From Staphylococcus pettenkoferi (GTDB lineage: Bacteria > Bacillota > Bacilli > Staphylococcales > Staphylococcaceae), in contig NZ_PPRN01000013.1 of assembly GCF_002902685.1 (NCBI RefSeq), positions 32,453 to 96,452 on the forward strand: DNA of 64,000 nucleotides. Reading direction: 5' to 3'. Numbering within the stretch: the stretch's first letter is position 1; every line of letters starts with the position of its first letter. Under the pieces are notes generated by a model. That model made no database searches, was not told the DNA's origin, and saw nothing but the letters and a program-made list of their open reading frames with translations. The position numbers and the translations under genes are program-made. Positions 7,972 through 17,358 of this stretch are shown in pieces.

Positions 7972-9909
7972 ATGTCTACGGCCTTCATTATTATATATAT
8001 TGTAATTACGGTCATTCTGCTTGCGCTGATTAACTTTGCTGTGATTAAGAGAAAGAATGGCAAGAAAAAGGCGCAACTGGAACAATCCCAGCAATCAACT
8101 GGTGCTTCGAATGAAACTTATCAATCTAAATTTAGTATTAAAGAGGACGCATCAGAAACATCTCGTGCTGAGAAGGCGCAACGTAGTGTGGCGGATGATC
8201 AAGAATCATCTGAAAGTACGCGTCATGAAACGCATGATGACTCAGCGGAACGAGAAGCGCAGAATACTGGCCATGATGGCTATGCTGATGTGAATTCAGA
8301 TCAAACAGGTTCGACTCAAGATGAAGATCATGAACCGATTAATCCTAATTCTGAAGAAGCAATTGTTAATGAGAAGTTAAAGGAAAAAGATAGTGCCTTT
8401 ATGTTTGGTAAAGGTGCATCACAAGGTAAAGTCCTTGTCGCAATGGTCTTCGGTATGTTTATCGCAATTCTCAACCAAACGTTGTTGAACGTTGCTTTGC
8501 CGAAGATTAATACGGACTTTAATATTTCAGCGAATACAGGTCAATGGTTGATGACAGGATTCATGCTGGTCAACGGTATACTGATTCCGGTCAGTGCATT
8601 CTTGTTCAACAAATATTCTTACCGTAAATTATTCTTAATTGCGATGACCTTGTTTACACTTGGTTCACTTGTCTGTGGTATTTCTGGTTCCTTCACCGTA
8701 ATGATGGTTGGACGTGTGCTTCAAGCCATCGGTGCAGGTATCTTGATGCCTTTAGGTACGAACGTCTTTATGACGATTTTCCCACCGCACAAACGTGGGG
8801 CGGCTATGGGTGTTCTAGGTATCGCGATGATCTTAGCACCAGGCATCGGTCCAACATTATCAGGTTATATTGTTGAGCATTACCACTGGAACGTGATGTT
8901 CTACGGTATGTTTATCGTTGGTATCATCTCTTTAGCCATTTCTTATGTTTGGTTCAGAGTTTACCAACAAACCACCAATCCGAAAGCCGATATTCCAGGT
9001 ATCGTCTTCAGTACTATTGGCTTCGGTGCATTGCTTTACGGCTTTAGTGAAGCGGGTAACAATACATGGAGTTCACCGCAAGTTGTGATTTCACTAATTA
9101 TTGGTGTCATCTTTATCATCGCATTCATTATCAGAGAGGTTACAATGCGCGTGCCAATGTTAAACATGGAAGTCTTGAAATTCTCTGGTTTCACACTTCC
9201 TACAGTCATTAACATGATCGTGATGATGAGTCTCTTCGGTGGTATGCTACTGTTACCACTTTACTTGCAAGACCTTAGAGATTTCACGCCAGTACAATCA
9301 GGTCTATTACTGTTACCAGGGGCCCTTATCATGGGTGTCATGGGACCTGTAGCAGGTAAATTACTCGACACAATTGGTATCAAACCGTTAGCCATTGTAG
9401 GTACAGGAATCATGACATATGCGACATGGGAGTTAGCTAAACTCGACATGAATACGAGCTACGCGAGCATTATGTTGATCTATATCATCCGTTCATTTGG
9501 TATGAGTTTCATCATGATGCCGATCATGACAGCAAGTATCAATGCGTTACCAGCTCGTTTAATCCCACACGGCAACGCGTTATCCAATACGTTACGTCAA
9601 CTTGCAGGTTCTATTGGTACAGCCTTGCTTGTCACAGTGATGTCGACGCAAACGACTCAACATGTGGCTTCAGCGAGTCAGGATTTAGATAAAACGAATC
9701 CGTTTATTAAAGATAGATTGCAAGAGATGGCGCAACAATTAGGCGATGAACACATGGCGACACAACAAATTCTTCAATTTGTTAAGCAGCTCGCCTCTAT
9801 TCAAGGTGTAGATAGTGCCTTTATCATCGCTACAATTATCAGTCTGATTGCCTTTATCCTCAGTTTCTTCCTTAAAGGTAAAGACCATTATATTTCTAAA
9901 GAAAATTAA
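7972..9909 (+). CDS. DHA2-family (EmrB/QacA) multidrug MFS transporter with long acidic insert
   Basis: The 645-residue protein has a first membrane helix (residues 3-23), then roughly 110 hydrophilic, low-complexity residues rich in E, D, S, T, Q and N, then a full 14-helix-type MFS core starting FMFGKGASQGKVLVAMVFG. The motif GPTLSGYIVEHYHWNVMF and the preceding region with NQTLLNVALPKI are typical of EmrB/QacA pumps. The insert makes the protein much longer than normal EmrB (about 510). It pairs with the fusion protein upstream and the TetR repressor. Ends in a bidirectional terminator. Confidence 0.92.
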   Translation: MSTAFIIIYIVITVILLALINFAVIKRKNGKKKAQLEQSQQSTGASNETYQSKFSIKEDASETSRAEKAQRSVADDQESSESTRHETHDDSAEREAQNTGHDGYADVNSDQTGSTQDEDHEPINPNSEEAIVNEKLKEKDSAFMFGKGASQGKVLVAMVFGMFIAILNQTLLNVALPKINTDFNISANTGQWLMTGFMLVNGILIPVSAFLFNKYSYRKLFLIAMTLFTLGSLVCGISGSFTVMMVGRVLQAIGAGILMPLGTNVFMTIFPPHKRGAAMGVLGIAMILAPGIGPTLSGYIVEHYHWNVMFYGMFIVGIISLAISYVWFRVYQQTTNPKADIPGIVFSTIGFGALLYGFSEAGNNTWSSPQVVISLIIGVIFIIAFIIREVTMRVPMLNMEVLKFSGFTLPTVINMIVMMSLFGGMLLLPLYLQDLRDFTPVQSGLLLLPGALIMGVMGPVAGKLLDTIGIKPLAIVGTGIMTYATWELAKLDMNTSYASIMLIYIIRSFGMSFIMMPIMTASINALPARLIPHGNALSNTLRQLAGSIGTALLVTVMSTQTTQHVASASQDLDKTNPFIKDRLQEMAQQLGDEHMATQQILQFVKQLASIQGVDSAFIIATIISLIAFILSFFLKGKDHYISKEN

Positions 9910-9923
9910 TGATAGAATGAGAA

Positions 9924-9977
9924 AATCCCTTCTTCCAACACTGAAATAATTCAGTGAAGTGAAGAAGGGATATTTTT
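9924..9977. terminator. Bidirectional terminator
   Basis: AATCCCTTCTTC pairs with GAAGAAGGGAT, enclosing a second small hairpin (CACTGAA/TTCAGTG), with a T-rich tail on the + side. It separates the exporter operon from the convergent membrane protein gene. Confidence 0.75.
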
Positions 9978-9992
9978 AATAGTCAAAGTCTA

Positions 9993-10628
9993 TTAATGAC
10001 GTGGACGACGATTTCTAAAGAACAAGCTGATAAATAGTAAGGCTAAACTGCATCCGAGCAAGATAAAGTTATTGTGAATCGCGTCCGCTTGTGTCAGAAT
10101 ATCGTCGGGTTTGAAGCTAAGATATGCAGAACTCATCTCAGTTGCGGCTTTCTTCGCGACATGATCGATTAAGTAAGCAAAGCCAAATGTCATGAGCATT
10201 AGAATCAACACAACGATGAAATTGACAATCTTTAAGACAGTACGATTAAACAGAATCGTAAAGAATGTCAAGATGAGACTGAGTATGCATATGCCAAAGA
10301 ACACTTCAAAGGCAATGACGAGTTGATCTAACTGATGTTGAATCTTATCGATATCTCCAACATTAATAGGTAACTTTTTCAATTCTTCAAGTTTATCGGA
10401 AAAGGTTGAGAATTGGTGGAAATTTACGAGTTGATTAAGTAATTTAACTTTAAAAATAGGTTCTTTCCACATGCTATATCCTGCGATAGCGGTTAAGATG
10501 AGCACGATGATATGTATGATTAAACTCACCCATGATCTGCGTTTCTTTCCGTAACGACGCCCTCTATGAAGCTCTTCATGCGAGAGGGTGCGGTCGAAGT
10601 TCTGATGATAAGCCTGACGATTATTCAT
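9993..10628 (-). CDS. Conserved staphylococcal membrane protein, unknown function
   Basis: The 211-residue protein has a basic N-terminus (GRRYGKKRRSW), then about four hydrophobic helices near residues 33-54, 108-130, 135-156 and 188-206. Two segments between them (residues 60-105 and 160-185) are hydrophilic and probably outside. The C-terminus RNRRPRH is cytosolic by the positive-inside rule. A good ribosome site (AGGAG) precedes the ATG. I do not recognise a named family; a homologue sits at the same place in S. aureus. Confidence 0.75.
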   Translation of the reverse strand: MNNRQAYHQNFDRTLSHEELHRGRRYGKKRRSWVSLIIHIIVLILTAIAGYSMWKEPIFKVKLLNQLVNFHQFSTFSDKLEELKKLPINVGDIDKIQHQLDQLVIAFEVFFGICILSLILTFFTILFNRTVLKIVNFIVVLILMLMTFGFAYLIDHVAKKAATEMSSAYLSFKPDDILTQADAIHNNFILLGCSLALLFISLFFRNRRPRH

Positions 10629-10760
10629 ACTCGGCTCCTTTCTTAGTGACTAGATAGTTGATGTTGACTTAGTTAGTATTATAGCGCAAGTAGATTGCGA
10701 AATGCATGTATTTTTACTAGCAGGTTAGTGTTTAATTAGCGCCTAACTCGATCATTAAAG

Positions 10761-11153
10761 TTAGTGCGTGTTGAGCTGGTTGAAGACATGTTGGCGCCCA
10801 TATGCTTGGTAATAGTCTGTGAGTAGTTGTAAATAATGGTCAGAGGTAGGATCAGCTTGCTTCAATTCTTGAGTAAGCTGATCGAATTGTGTTTGATGCT
10901 CACGGGCAGTCTCTTCTAACCATGTTTGAATGGTTGTGAGGTCTGTTGTCGATTGAAGTTGATTCTGAACTTTATCTACAGTTAAACGACGACCTTGCAA
11001 GATTGCGATTTGCTTTGTGCGTCGTAACAAATCGATTGCCGGACCATTGACGATCCATGATTTCGTCTCGTTGAGTTCACCCAATTGCGCTTTTATCTCG
11101 TCCATTTCGTCGTAAAGTGTGAGTTGTATTTGATTGAGACTATTGTCAGCCAT
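10761..11153 (-). CDS. Small helical cytosolic protein, unknown function
   Basis: This 130-residue protein has no membrane segment or signal peptide and is rich in Q, L and T. Heptad-like spacing of Leu and Gln suggests mostly alpha-helix or coiled coil, with a C-terminal stretch YYQAYGRQHVFNQLNTH. It starts 10 bp after the thioesterase stop and has an AGGTGACATGA ribosome site, so the two genes are cotranscribed. Function is not evident. Confidence 0.7.
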   Translation of the reverse strand: MADNSLNQIQLTLYDEMDEIKAQLGELNETKSWIVNGPAIDLLRRTKQIAILQGRRLTVDKVQNQLQSTTDLTTIQTWLEETAREHQTQFDQLTQELKQADPTSDHYLQLLTDYYQAYGRQHVFNQLNTH

Positions 11154-11163
11154 TCATGTCACC

Positions 11164-11634
11164 TCATTTCGGAATGTTGAGTCGATGACCAATTTGTTTC
11201 GGCCATTGAATCTTCGGTTGGGAATTATAGTAATCGCGGAGCTGTTGTAAATAACTTTCTGGAAAAGGCGCTGTCCGTTCGATTTGACGATTGATACCAA
11301 TCATCATCGTTTCGTTCGTTGCGGCAAGCGTTCCATCTTCCTTATATAGCAAGAGTACGAAATGGATCCGTTTCATATCAAAGTTGTAAATCCAAACTTG
11401 AACATCAAAGGGTTCGTCTTCTGTGAGCTGAGCTAAATAAGCAGTATGCTCTTCAGCGGTAAACAGCGTGTATTGATAATCGTCGCGTTCTTCAAGTGAG
11501 AGCCCGTGGGAGTAATTGAAATCATTAATAATTTGACTGAATATCACATTGTAATACGCATCATGCATATGATGATTATGGTCGATATAGTCATGTGGCA
11601 CCGTTTGGTGTACCGTAAAAGGTTGTTGTGTCAT
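11164..11634 (-). CDS. Hotdog-fold acyl-CoA thioesterase (4HBT-like)
   Basis: The 156-residue protein has the hotdog signature near its N-terminus, YIDHNHHMHDAYYNVIF, with Asp/His/Asn in the positions used by 4-hydroxybenzoyl-CoA-type thioesterases, then a beta-sheet core (FDVQVWIYNFDMKRIHFVLL). Such enzymes hydrolyse acyl-CoA thioesters in the cytosol. I chose ATG 11634 because GAGGTGAAACG stands just before it; an upstream ATG (11679) has no such site. First gene of a two-gene operon with the helical protein. The acyl substrate is unknown. Confidence 0.8.
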   Translation of the reverse strand: MTQQPFTVHQTVPHDYIDHNHHMHDAYYNVIFSQIINDFNYSHGLSLEERDDYQYTLFTAEEHTAYLAQLTEDEPFDVQVWIYNFDMKRIHFVLLLYKEDGTLAATNETMMIGINRQIERTAPFPESYLQQLRDYYNSQPKIQWPKQIGHRLNIPK

Positions 11635-11907
11635 TCGTTTCACCTCAATTGAGTCTATTATGTAAGTAGGATAGCGCATCCTTCAATTCCCAAAGTAATG
11701 ATTCTTTTTATGTAGGTAACGTTTTATCTAATTAATGTCTTCAATTGCTATCCAAAAGCATTTGAGGCATCGGGTCTATGAATATAGAACGTGCTTCAAC
11801 GCACTTCCATTTTACCTTTAACCTCAGACACACAGAGATAACGCTACATAGTACACATATTATAATAATTTCGTGGTAAAATGAAAGAAATGACTCGAGG
11901 TGAGACC

Positions 11908-12852
11908 ATGACGCTATCCATTTATTACCAGTGTGACGGGACGTCTTTACAAGTTGCGAATGACGTCAATCATATTCCTGATGAAGAGCAATTTGTCTGG
12001 TATGATTTCGCTCAACCGACTGCTTCGGAGAACCACATACTGGAATCGCATTTTAACTTTAATAAACTTGAAATTGATGATACAGTGAATGGGACACCAC
12101 GGGCGAAATTCAAGGCTTATGATACTTATCAATACATGGTCTTACATAGTATTGACGTAGAGACATATGCACCGCGAGCATTAAACGTCTTTACTAAGGG
12201 GCGAGCACTCGTTACTTATCATCATCATGAGATAGAGAGTGTGACGCAGGTGCTCAAAGATCTTCAATCTTCTGAGAGAGATTTGGATAATCAGCAAGTT
12301 GCATTGCATCTGCTCGATGACATGGTGGATCGCTACTTTGAACCTGTTTACCACATTGAGGATAGAGTCTATCACTTTGAGGAGACACATGTCGATGATA
12401 CGTCGAATCAGAAACTGATGGATCGGGTCTTTCAACTACGGTCGACGATGATAAAGTTGAAGCGGATTGTGTATTCGATGCGTGAGTTAGTCGATACGGT
12501 AATGAGAGATGCCGATTTCGGTGATACAGAACGTAAGCAACTCTATATTCAACATGTTAATGACCATCTGATTAAGCAACGCAACATTCTACAGTTAGCT
12601 CAAGAGATGACGGACGAAATTCGTGCGAACTATGAGTCATATACCTCGTTTAAGATGAACAGCGTGATGCAAGTCTTAACGCTTGTGTCTGTGATATTCT
12701 TGCCATTGACGTTGATTACCGGTATTTATGGGATGAACTTTGCTTATATGCCGGAACTCAAGTGGCATTATAGTTATTTCGTCGTCTTAAGCGTGATGTT
12801 GTTAATTGCAGTGGGCTTTGTGATTTATTTTAAAAAGAAAAAGTGGTTCTAG
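11908..12852 (+). CDS. corA: CorA-family magnesium/divalent cation channel
   Basis: The 314-residue protein has a long acidic/helical cytosolic domain and two C-terminal membrane helices. The first ends in the diagnostic GMN motif (ITGIYGMNFAYMPE), and the tail is KKKKW. CorA pentamers conduct Mg2+ and sometimes Co2+ or Ni2+ into the cell. ATG 11908 is preceded by CGAGGTGAGACC; an upstream in-frame ATG at 11881 lacks a ribosome site. The gene lies before fni, the order seen in S. aureus. Confidence 0.9.
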   Translation: MTLSIYYQCDGTSLQVANDVNHIPDEEQFVWYDFAQPTASENHILESHFNFNKLEIDDTVNGTPRAKFKAYDTYQYMVLHSIDVETYAPRALNVFTKGRALVTYHHHEIESVTQVLKDLQSSERDLDNQQVALHLLDDMVDRYFEPVYHIEDRVYHFEETHVDDTSNQKLMDRVFQLRSTMIKLKRIVYSMRELVDTVMRDADFGDTERKQLYIQHVNDHLIKQRNILQLAQEMTDEIRANYESYTSFKMNSVMQVLTLVSVIFLPLTLITGIYGMNFAYMPELKWHYSYFVVLSVMLLIAVGFVIYFKKKKWF

Positions 12853-12914
12853 AGGTAAGCCTATAGCCTGTGTGAAATGAAAACTATGATAACGAGAGGG
12901 AAAGTAGGGCAATT

Positions 12915-13955
12915 ATGAGTGATTTGAAGAGAGAACAACGTAAAAATGAGCATGTGGAGATAGCGATGGCACAACAAGATCAGCCTGTGTCAGACTTTGA
13001 TAAGATTCGATTTGTGCACCATTCTATCCCATCTATCGACGTGGAAGATGTCGATTTAGCTACGCATTTCGGTGACTTCAAGCTCTCTTCCCCCTTATAT
13101 ATCAATGCGATGACAGGTGGAAGCGAGTGGACGAAACAAATTAATGAGAAGCTTGCAAGTGTGGCGCGAGAAACAGGTTTAGCGATGGCAGTAGGTTCAA
13201 CACATGCAGCTTTGCGTAATCCTGATATGGCGCCGTCTTTCAAAGTCGTTCGCGAGGTGAATCCAGAAGGTGTCATCTTTAGTAACGTGGGTGCGGATGT
13301 GCCAGTGGAGAAAGCAGTGGAATCCGTGCGAATGTTAGATGCGCAAGCTTTACAAATTCACGTCAATGCGCCGCAAGAACTCGTGATGCCTGAAGGGAAT
13401 CGAACGTTCTCTACATGGATTGAGAATGTTAAGGCTATCGTTGAAACGGTAGATGTCCCTGTCATTATTAAAGAAGTCGGCTTTGGCATGAGCAAAGAGA
13501 CGTTGAAACAGTTGTATGAAGTTGGTGTGCGCTATGTAGACGTGAGTGGTCGTGGCGGAACCAACTTTGTAAATATTGAGAATGAACGTCGTGATCTTAA
13601 AGATATGAGTTATTTATCTAACTGGGGGCAGTCTACAGTAGAATCCTTACTTGAAAGTACAGGGTATCAGAATTCGATGAATATCCTTGCAAGTGGGGGT
13701 GTACGTTCGCCTCTTGATGTCGTGAAATCTTTGGCATTAGGAGCGCGAGCAGTAGGGATGTCTCGACCATTTTTAAATCAAGTGGAAGAACATGGCGTGG
13801 ATGGTGCGATTGAGTACGTGAATGCTTTCCATCAACACATGAAGAAGATTATGACTATGTTGGATGCACGCACGGTAGAGGCATTGGCGCATGCAGATAA
13901 AGTATTGAGTCCAGATTTATTAACGTGGATCGAACAGCGTGATTTGAAACTGTAG
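12915..13955 (+). CDS. fni: Type 2 isopentenyl-diphosphate delta-isomerase
   Basis: The 346-residue enzyme interconverts isopentenyl and dimethylallyl diphosphate at the end of the mevalonate pathway, using reduced FMN. Family motifs visible are the N-terminal [17 protein letters not shown], the phosphate-binding segment [13 protein letters not shown] and [18 protein letters not shown]. Length matches staphylococcal Fni (about 349). It ends in a strong shared terminator opposite gltS. Confidence 0.96.
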   Translation: MSDLKREQRKNEHVEIAMAQQDQPVSDFDKIRFVHHSIPSIDVEDVDLATHFGDFKLSSPLYINAMTGGSEWTKQINEKLASVARETGLAMAVGSTHAALRNPDMAPSFKVVREVNPEGVIFSNVGADVPVEKAVESVRMLDAQALQIHVNAPQELVMPEGNRTFSTWIENVKAIVETVDVPVIIKEVGFGMSKETLKQLYEVGVRYVDVSGRGGTNFVNIENERRDLKDMSYLSNWGQSTVESLLESTGYQNSMNILASGGVRSPLDVVKSLALGARAVGMSRPFLNQVEEHGVDGAIEYVNAFHQHMKKIMTMLDARTVEALAHADKVLSPDLLTWIEQRDLKL

Positions 13956-13983
13956 TGGTTGAGTTGACTAATGAAGCATTATA

Positions 13984-14027
13984 AAAAGGAAGGTGACAAC
14001 GTGGCGAGATGTTGTCACCTTCCTTTT
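13984..14027. terminator. Strong bidirectional terminator between fni and gltS
   Basis: A perfect 17-bp stem, AAAAGGAAGGTGACAAC with its complement, has an A-run before and a T-run after, so it works in both directions. Confidence 0.9.
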
Positions 14028-14054
14028 ATGCATTTTACCGAAATTATGAAACTA

Positions 14055-15263
14055 TTAATGCACGAGATTGATGAAGCCCATGATAATCGGCATAGCGAGT
14101 AAGTCAATCAAGAACGCGCCGACAATCGGAACGACGAGATAGGCTTTCGGAGACGCACCAAATTTCTTGGTAATCACGTCTAAGTTCGCCATCGCATTCG
14201 GTGTCGCACCGAGTCCGTGACCGATGATACCACCGATCATAACTGCTGCATCATAATCTTTACCTAATCCTCTAAAGACGACAAAGATAGAGAAGAGGAT
14301 GATAAAGATGACTTGAACTGCAACGATGATAATGAGTGGAATCGCTAAGTGATAAATCTCTGTGAGCTTGATACTCATTAAGGCAATCGATAGGAAGAGA
14401 CCGAGTGAAATATCACTGATGTAGTTCACTATCTTCATATCGATGAGTTCGAAATTACCAAATTCGGAAATGTTACGTACGATGACTGCAATAATCATTG
14501 AACCTACGTATACAGGTAAGCTCTGTCCTGTATACTTCGTAAATAAATCTCCGAGATAAGAACCAATCGCCATACATACTGCCACGACTGCGAATTGGAC
14601 GAAGAAAACGTTTGTCGTTGACATTTTCGCGTGTAATTTCTCATTGTAGTCCACTTCACTGTAGTCTTTCGTTGTCTCTTCAGCATGTTTCGGTTTCAAA
14701 TTATAACGGTTAATTAAGAATTTAACGACAGGACCACCGATGAGTCCACCGGCTACGAGACCGAGTGTAGCAGCGGCAAGTGCAGCCGTAACGGCATTGT
14801 CTATACCCATTTCTTGAATCGTTTGACTGTATGCAAGAGCGTTACCGTGACCGCCTTCCATAGACATAGAACCCGCAGTTAAACCGAGTAAGCCTGGTAT
14901 ATGTAAGACTTTTGCTAAACCTACACTAATAAAGTTCTGACAAAGTGCCATAATACCACAGAAGATAAAGTATAGAATGAGAACTTTGCCACCTAAGCGT
15001 AGTAATTTCAATGATGCCCCAAGACCAATCGTCGTGAAGAAGGCCATCATAAAGAAGTTCTGGATAAAGTCTGAATCTAATTTAATTGTGACGATATCTA
15101 AAGATTGTAGTATTGCGACAACGATCGCGAAAATCAGTCCACCGATAACGGGTGCCGGGATACACAATCGCTGTAAGATTGAAACATGATTAACGATAAA
15201 GACGCCGAGTAAGAATAATAATGCGGCAAGCGCAAGTGTTGTAATCGCATCTAATTCGATCAT
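14055..15263 (-). CDS. gltS: Sodium/glutamate symporter
   Basis: This 402-residue protein has about ten membrane helices and two inverted re-entrant regions typical of the ESS family. Motifs include SMEGGHGNALAY (first half) and IGGIIGHGLGATPNAMANLD (second half), the paired Gly-rich substrate loops. It imports glutamate with Na+. The ATG at 15263 follows a run of six G eight bases upstream. The gene has its own promoter at 15467-15495 and a structured leader of almost 200 nt. Confidence 0.94.
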   Translation of the reverse strand: MIELDAITTLALAALLFLLGVFIVNHVSILQRLCIPAPVIGGLIFAIVVAILQSLDIVTIKLDSDFIQNFFMMAFFTTIGLGASLKLLRLGGKVLILYFIFCGIMALCQNFISVGLAKVLHIPGLLGLTAGSMSMEGGHGNALAYSQTIQEMGIDNAVTAALAAATLGLVAGGLIGGPVVKFLINRYNLKPKHAEETTKDYSEVDYNEKLHAKMSTTNVFFVQFAVVAVCMAIGSYLGDLFTKYTGQSLPVYVGSMIIAVIVRNISEFGNFELIDMKIVNYISDISLGLFLSIALMSIKLTEIYHLAIPLIIIVAVQVIFIILFSIFVVFRGLGKDYDAAVMIGGIIGHGLGATPNAMANLDVITKKFGASPKAYLVVPIVGAFLIDLLAMPIIMGFINLVH

Positions 15264-15291
15264 GATTCATTCCCCCCTTTATATTAAATGT

Positions 15292-15447
15292 GTAGGTTAA
15301 GGTAGGGACAGTGCATGATATTGATACTAGATATGTAAGTGATAAAACGCACCTTCTTAGGAGATGTTTGTTCTAGTCGGTGTGTAGCACTTTAGAGTTA
15401 AGTCAATGAGTTGTATATCATCGCATGTCTAATCACCTTAAGGCTAC
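15292..15447 (-). promoter_or_regulatory. Structured 5' leader of gltS mRNA
   Basis: In the gltS transcript, GTAG plus CCTTAAGGT at one end pairs with ACCTTAA plus CCTAC at the other (15292-15303 with 15435-15447). Within it, ATGATAT/ATATCAT flanked by TGC/GCA and GACA/TGTC forms a second helix. An inner ACGCACC/GGTGTGT helix follows. I find no match to T-box, lysine, glycine or other riboswitch signatures that I know. Whether it controls expression is inference. Confidence 0.5.
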
Positions 15448-15466
15448 GGAATTCAATACTAGAAAC

Positions 15467-15495
15467 ATAGTATGTAAGATAAGTAAGGGCTTACA
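15467..15495 (-). promoter_or_regulatory. gltS promoter with 13-bp operator shared with the amino-acid permease
   Basis: Reading leftward, TGTAAG (15495-15490), 17 bp, TACTAT (15472-15467). The -35 lies inside TGTAAGCCCTTAC (15495-15483), an inverted repeat identical to one at 39168-39180. It resembles a CcpA cre box apart from the central CG. Confidence 0.6.
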
Positions 15496-15727
15496 AAAAC
15501 CCATAATAACTATTATACATATATTAATCATATAAATCTACTTTTGGTTATAATATTAAAAATATCTTTACAATGTGAATTTTTATGTCAAGGCGTATAA
15601 GTAGTGTGAGTGGGGCATAGTAGCGCTTTATAACATTAGGGTGGTTTAACTTTGAAGGGCGTGGGTGAGGTAGAGAGAAGGAGCTATCTTCCTAGAATGA
15701 AGTGAGTTATCATTTTTAATAAAAAAG

Positions 15728-15956
15728 AGTCTGGGACACTAACAGAAAATTGTGTTTGAGATAGATTAAAATCACGCTTATAAAATGAATCTTTTTAAAT
15801 TTTCAATGTCGACTCGAGACGCATGATGGAGCTAGACCACAACGAAAATCCATTCCTAGAGCTCTAAGAGCGAGAGGAATTAGTTGAGTTTGGTCCCATA
15901 TGCAAGCGAGAGTCATAACATTGAAAATTAAACAACTTTGATTTATGTCCCAGACT
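15728..15956. repeat. Structured intergenic repeat element, copy 2, inside a long-range stem
   Basis: The core (15798-15929) has 12-bp complementary ends AATTTTCAATGT/ACATTGAAAATT, the same core words as copy 1 and an apical stem ATTCCT/AGGAAT. It is enclosed by AGTCTGGGACA (15728-15738) and TGTCCCAGACT (15946-15956), a stem type common between staphylococcal genes. It occupies much of the 720-bp gap 15264-15983; no gene is present there. Confidence 0.75.
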
Positions 15957-15983
15957 GCGAGTTTGGCTAGCAACTTATCTCTT

Positions 15984-16592
15984 TTACATCCAAGTTTCGT
16001 CAGGGTTCATCATGTCTGACTTGCGCATACGAGACACGAAAGGATTACCTTTAACTGTGAAGCGCAAAGGCTTCTCAGTCCATTCGCCTTTATTCGGAAT
16101 ACCAATGCGTGCATCTTCAACAATATCACGTGGATGCTTGCGATGTTTGATATCAATCTTTAAGCGACCTTCGTTTAATCTTGAGCCATCTAAGCGACGT
16201 GGAACATTGAAAGCTTTCGTCCATTTACCTGGACCATTCGTCAATTCATATCCGTCTTTATTGCGATTTTCACGCATGCGTTCTATTCCTTGTTCGGGTT
16301 CGACTGCTCGAATCAAGACACCTTCTGGCACGCCTTCAGTACGTGTCACAAAGTTAATGAGCAGATGCGTGTGCATGACGTGAGCGTAAATGGTGCCACC
16401 TAATTTGTAGAGTGATTCAACTTTAGGTGTACGATTGCCTTTGAAACCGTGAGCAGCCTGGTCTTGAAAGCCAAGATATGCCTCAGTTTCAACGATGTAG
16501 CCCGTATAAGTTTGATCGTCATCCTCATAAATCACTTGTACACCTAATAAATCTTTAGCCGTTTGAATCGTTTCGTTGTTTATAAAGTCCAT
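15984..16592 (-). CDS. 3-methyladenine (alkyladenine) DNA glycosylase, AAG/MPG family
   Basis: The 202-residue enzyme removes alkylated purines from DNA as the first step of base excision repair. Family motifs seen are the catalytic segment IVETEAYLG with its Glu, [35 protein letters not shown] and [12 protein letters not shown]. Length equals typical bacterial MPG proteins (190-205). GAGGTTCGTAAT precedes the ATG. It is a single gene convergent to nothing close; copy 2 of the repeat element follows its stop. Confidence 0.94.
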   Translation of the reverse strand: MDFINNETIQTAKDLLGVQVIYEDDDQTYTGYIVETEAYLGFQDQAAHGFKGNRTPKVESLYKLGGTIYAHVMHTHLLINFVTRTEGVPEGVLIRAVEPEQGIERMRENRNKDGYELTNGPGKWTKAFNVPRRLDGSRLNEGRLKIDIKHRKHPRDIVEDARIGIPNKGEWTEKPLRFTVKGNPFVSRMRKSDMMNPDETWM

Positions 16593-16735
16593 ATTACGAA
16601 CCTCTCTTTAAACGTATTTATTTTAAAAATTTTAAATTAATGGTTAAAAAGTTTGTTGGTTAATGATAATATAATGTTGCGCTAGAAGTCAATTTAATGA
16701 TTTGTAGAGAAAAACATCATGAGGAGTTGAGTTAT

Positions 16736-17326
16736 ATGACACCTTCTACTACTTTTGGCGAAGCATTCTATCTATACTGGAAGAACGCTTTTAATTTTAA
16801 GGGTCAAGCGAGACGTAGTGAATTCTGGTGGATGGTACTATGGAAATTTATTTTTATAGCACCTGTATTTATCATTAGTATATTTTGGTTAGTAACGTTT
16901 TTTTGCGCATTAATAGTAAGTTTGCTTACTTGGAGTTTGGATCCTTTAGAAACCACAAAATATTTTTTAAATATAATCCTTTATTACAGTATATTTATTA
17001 GTGTCATTACGTTTATACCCACAGCCAGTCTAACTATTAGACGTTGTCATGATACAGGATTACGAACTATAATCCCTATTATCTTATATAGTTTATACTT
17101 GCTAATTTACATATCTTCACAAGGGCTCATTATAATATTAAATATTTCAAATGTGTGGAAGGTGAATCCTTATATTTCTATCGGATCGTTTATAATATTA
17201 TGTATTAATATATACTTCATAGTCATCATTTCACTAGATAGTAAGAAAGGATGCAACAAATACGGTGATAGTCCGAAGTATCCTTCATCTCAATATGAAG
17301 ATGAGGATAAAATAAGATTAATTTAA
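16736..17326 (+). CDS. DUF805 membrane protein, first of a tandem pair
   Basis: The 196-residue protein opens with FYLYWKNAFNFKGQARRSEFWWMVLW, whose FxGxARRSEFW core defines DUF805, followed by about four membrane helices. The conserved RRCHDTG lies between helices, and the C-terminal DSKKGCNKYGDSPKYPSS matches the family's tail. I chose ATG 16736, preceded by GAGGAGTTGAG, over the upstream ATG at 16697. It is clearly paralogous to the next gene, 32 bp downstream. Function of DUF805 is unknown. The sequence is markedly more AT-rich than its neighbours. Confidence 0.85.
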   Translation: MTPSTTFGEAFYLYWKNAFNFKGQARRSEFWWMVLWKFIFIAPVFIISIFWLVTFFCALIVSLLTWSLDPLETTKYFLNIILYYSIFISVITFIPTASLTIRRCHDTGLRTIIPIILYSLYLLIYISSQGLIIILNISNVWKVNPYISIGSFIILCINIYFIVIISLDSKKGCNKYGDSPKYPSSQYEDEDKIRLI

Positions 17327-17358
17327 TAAAAATCATAATCAGAAAAGGAGATGGTAAT

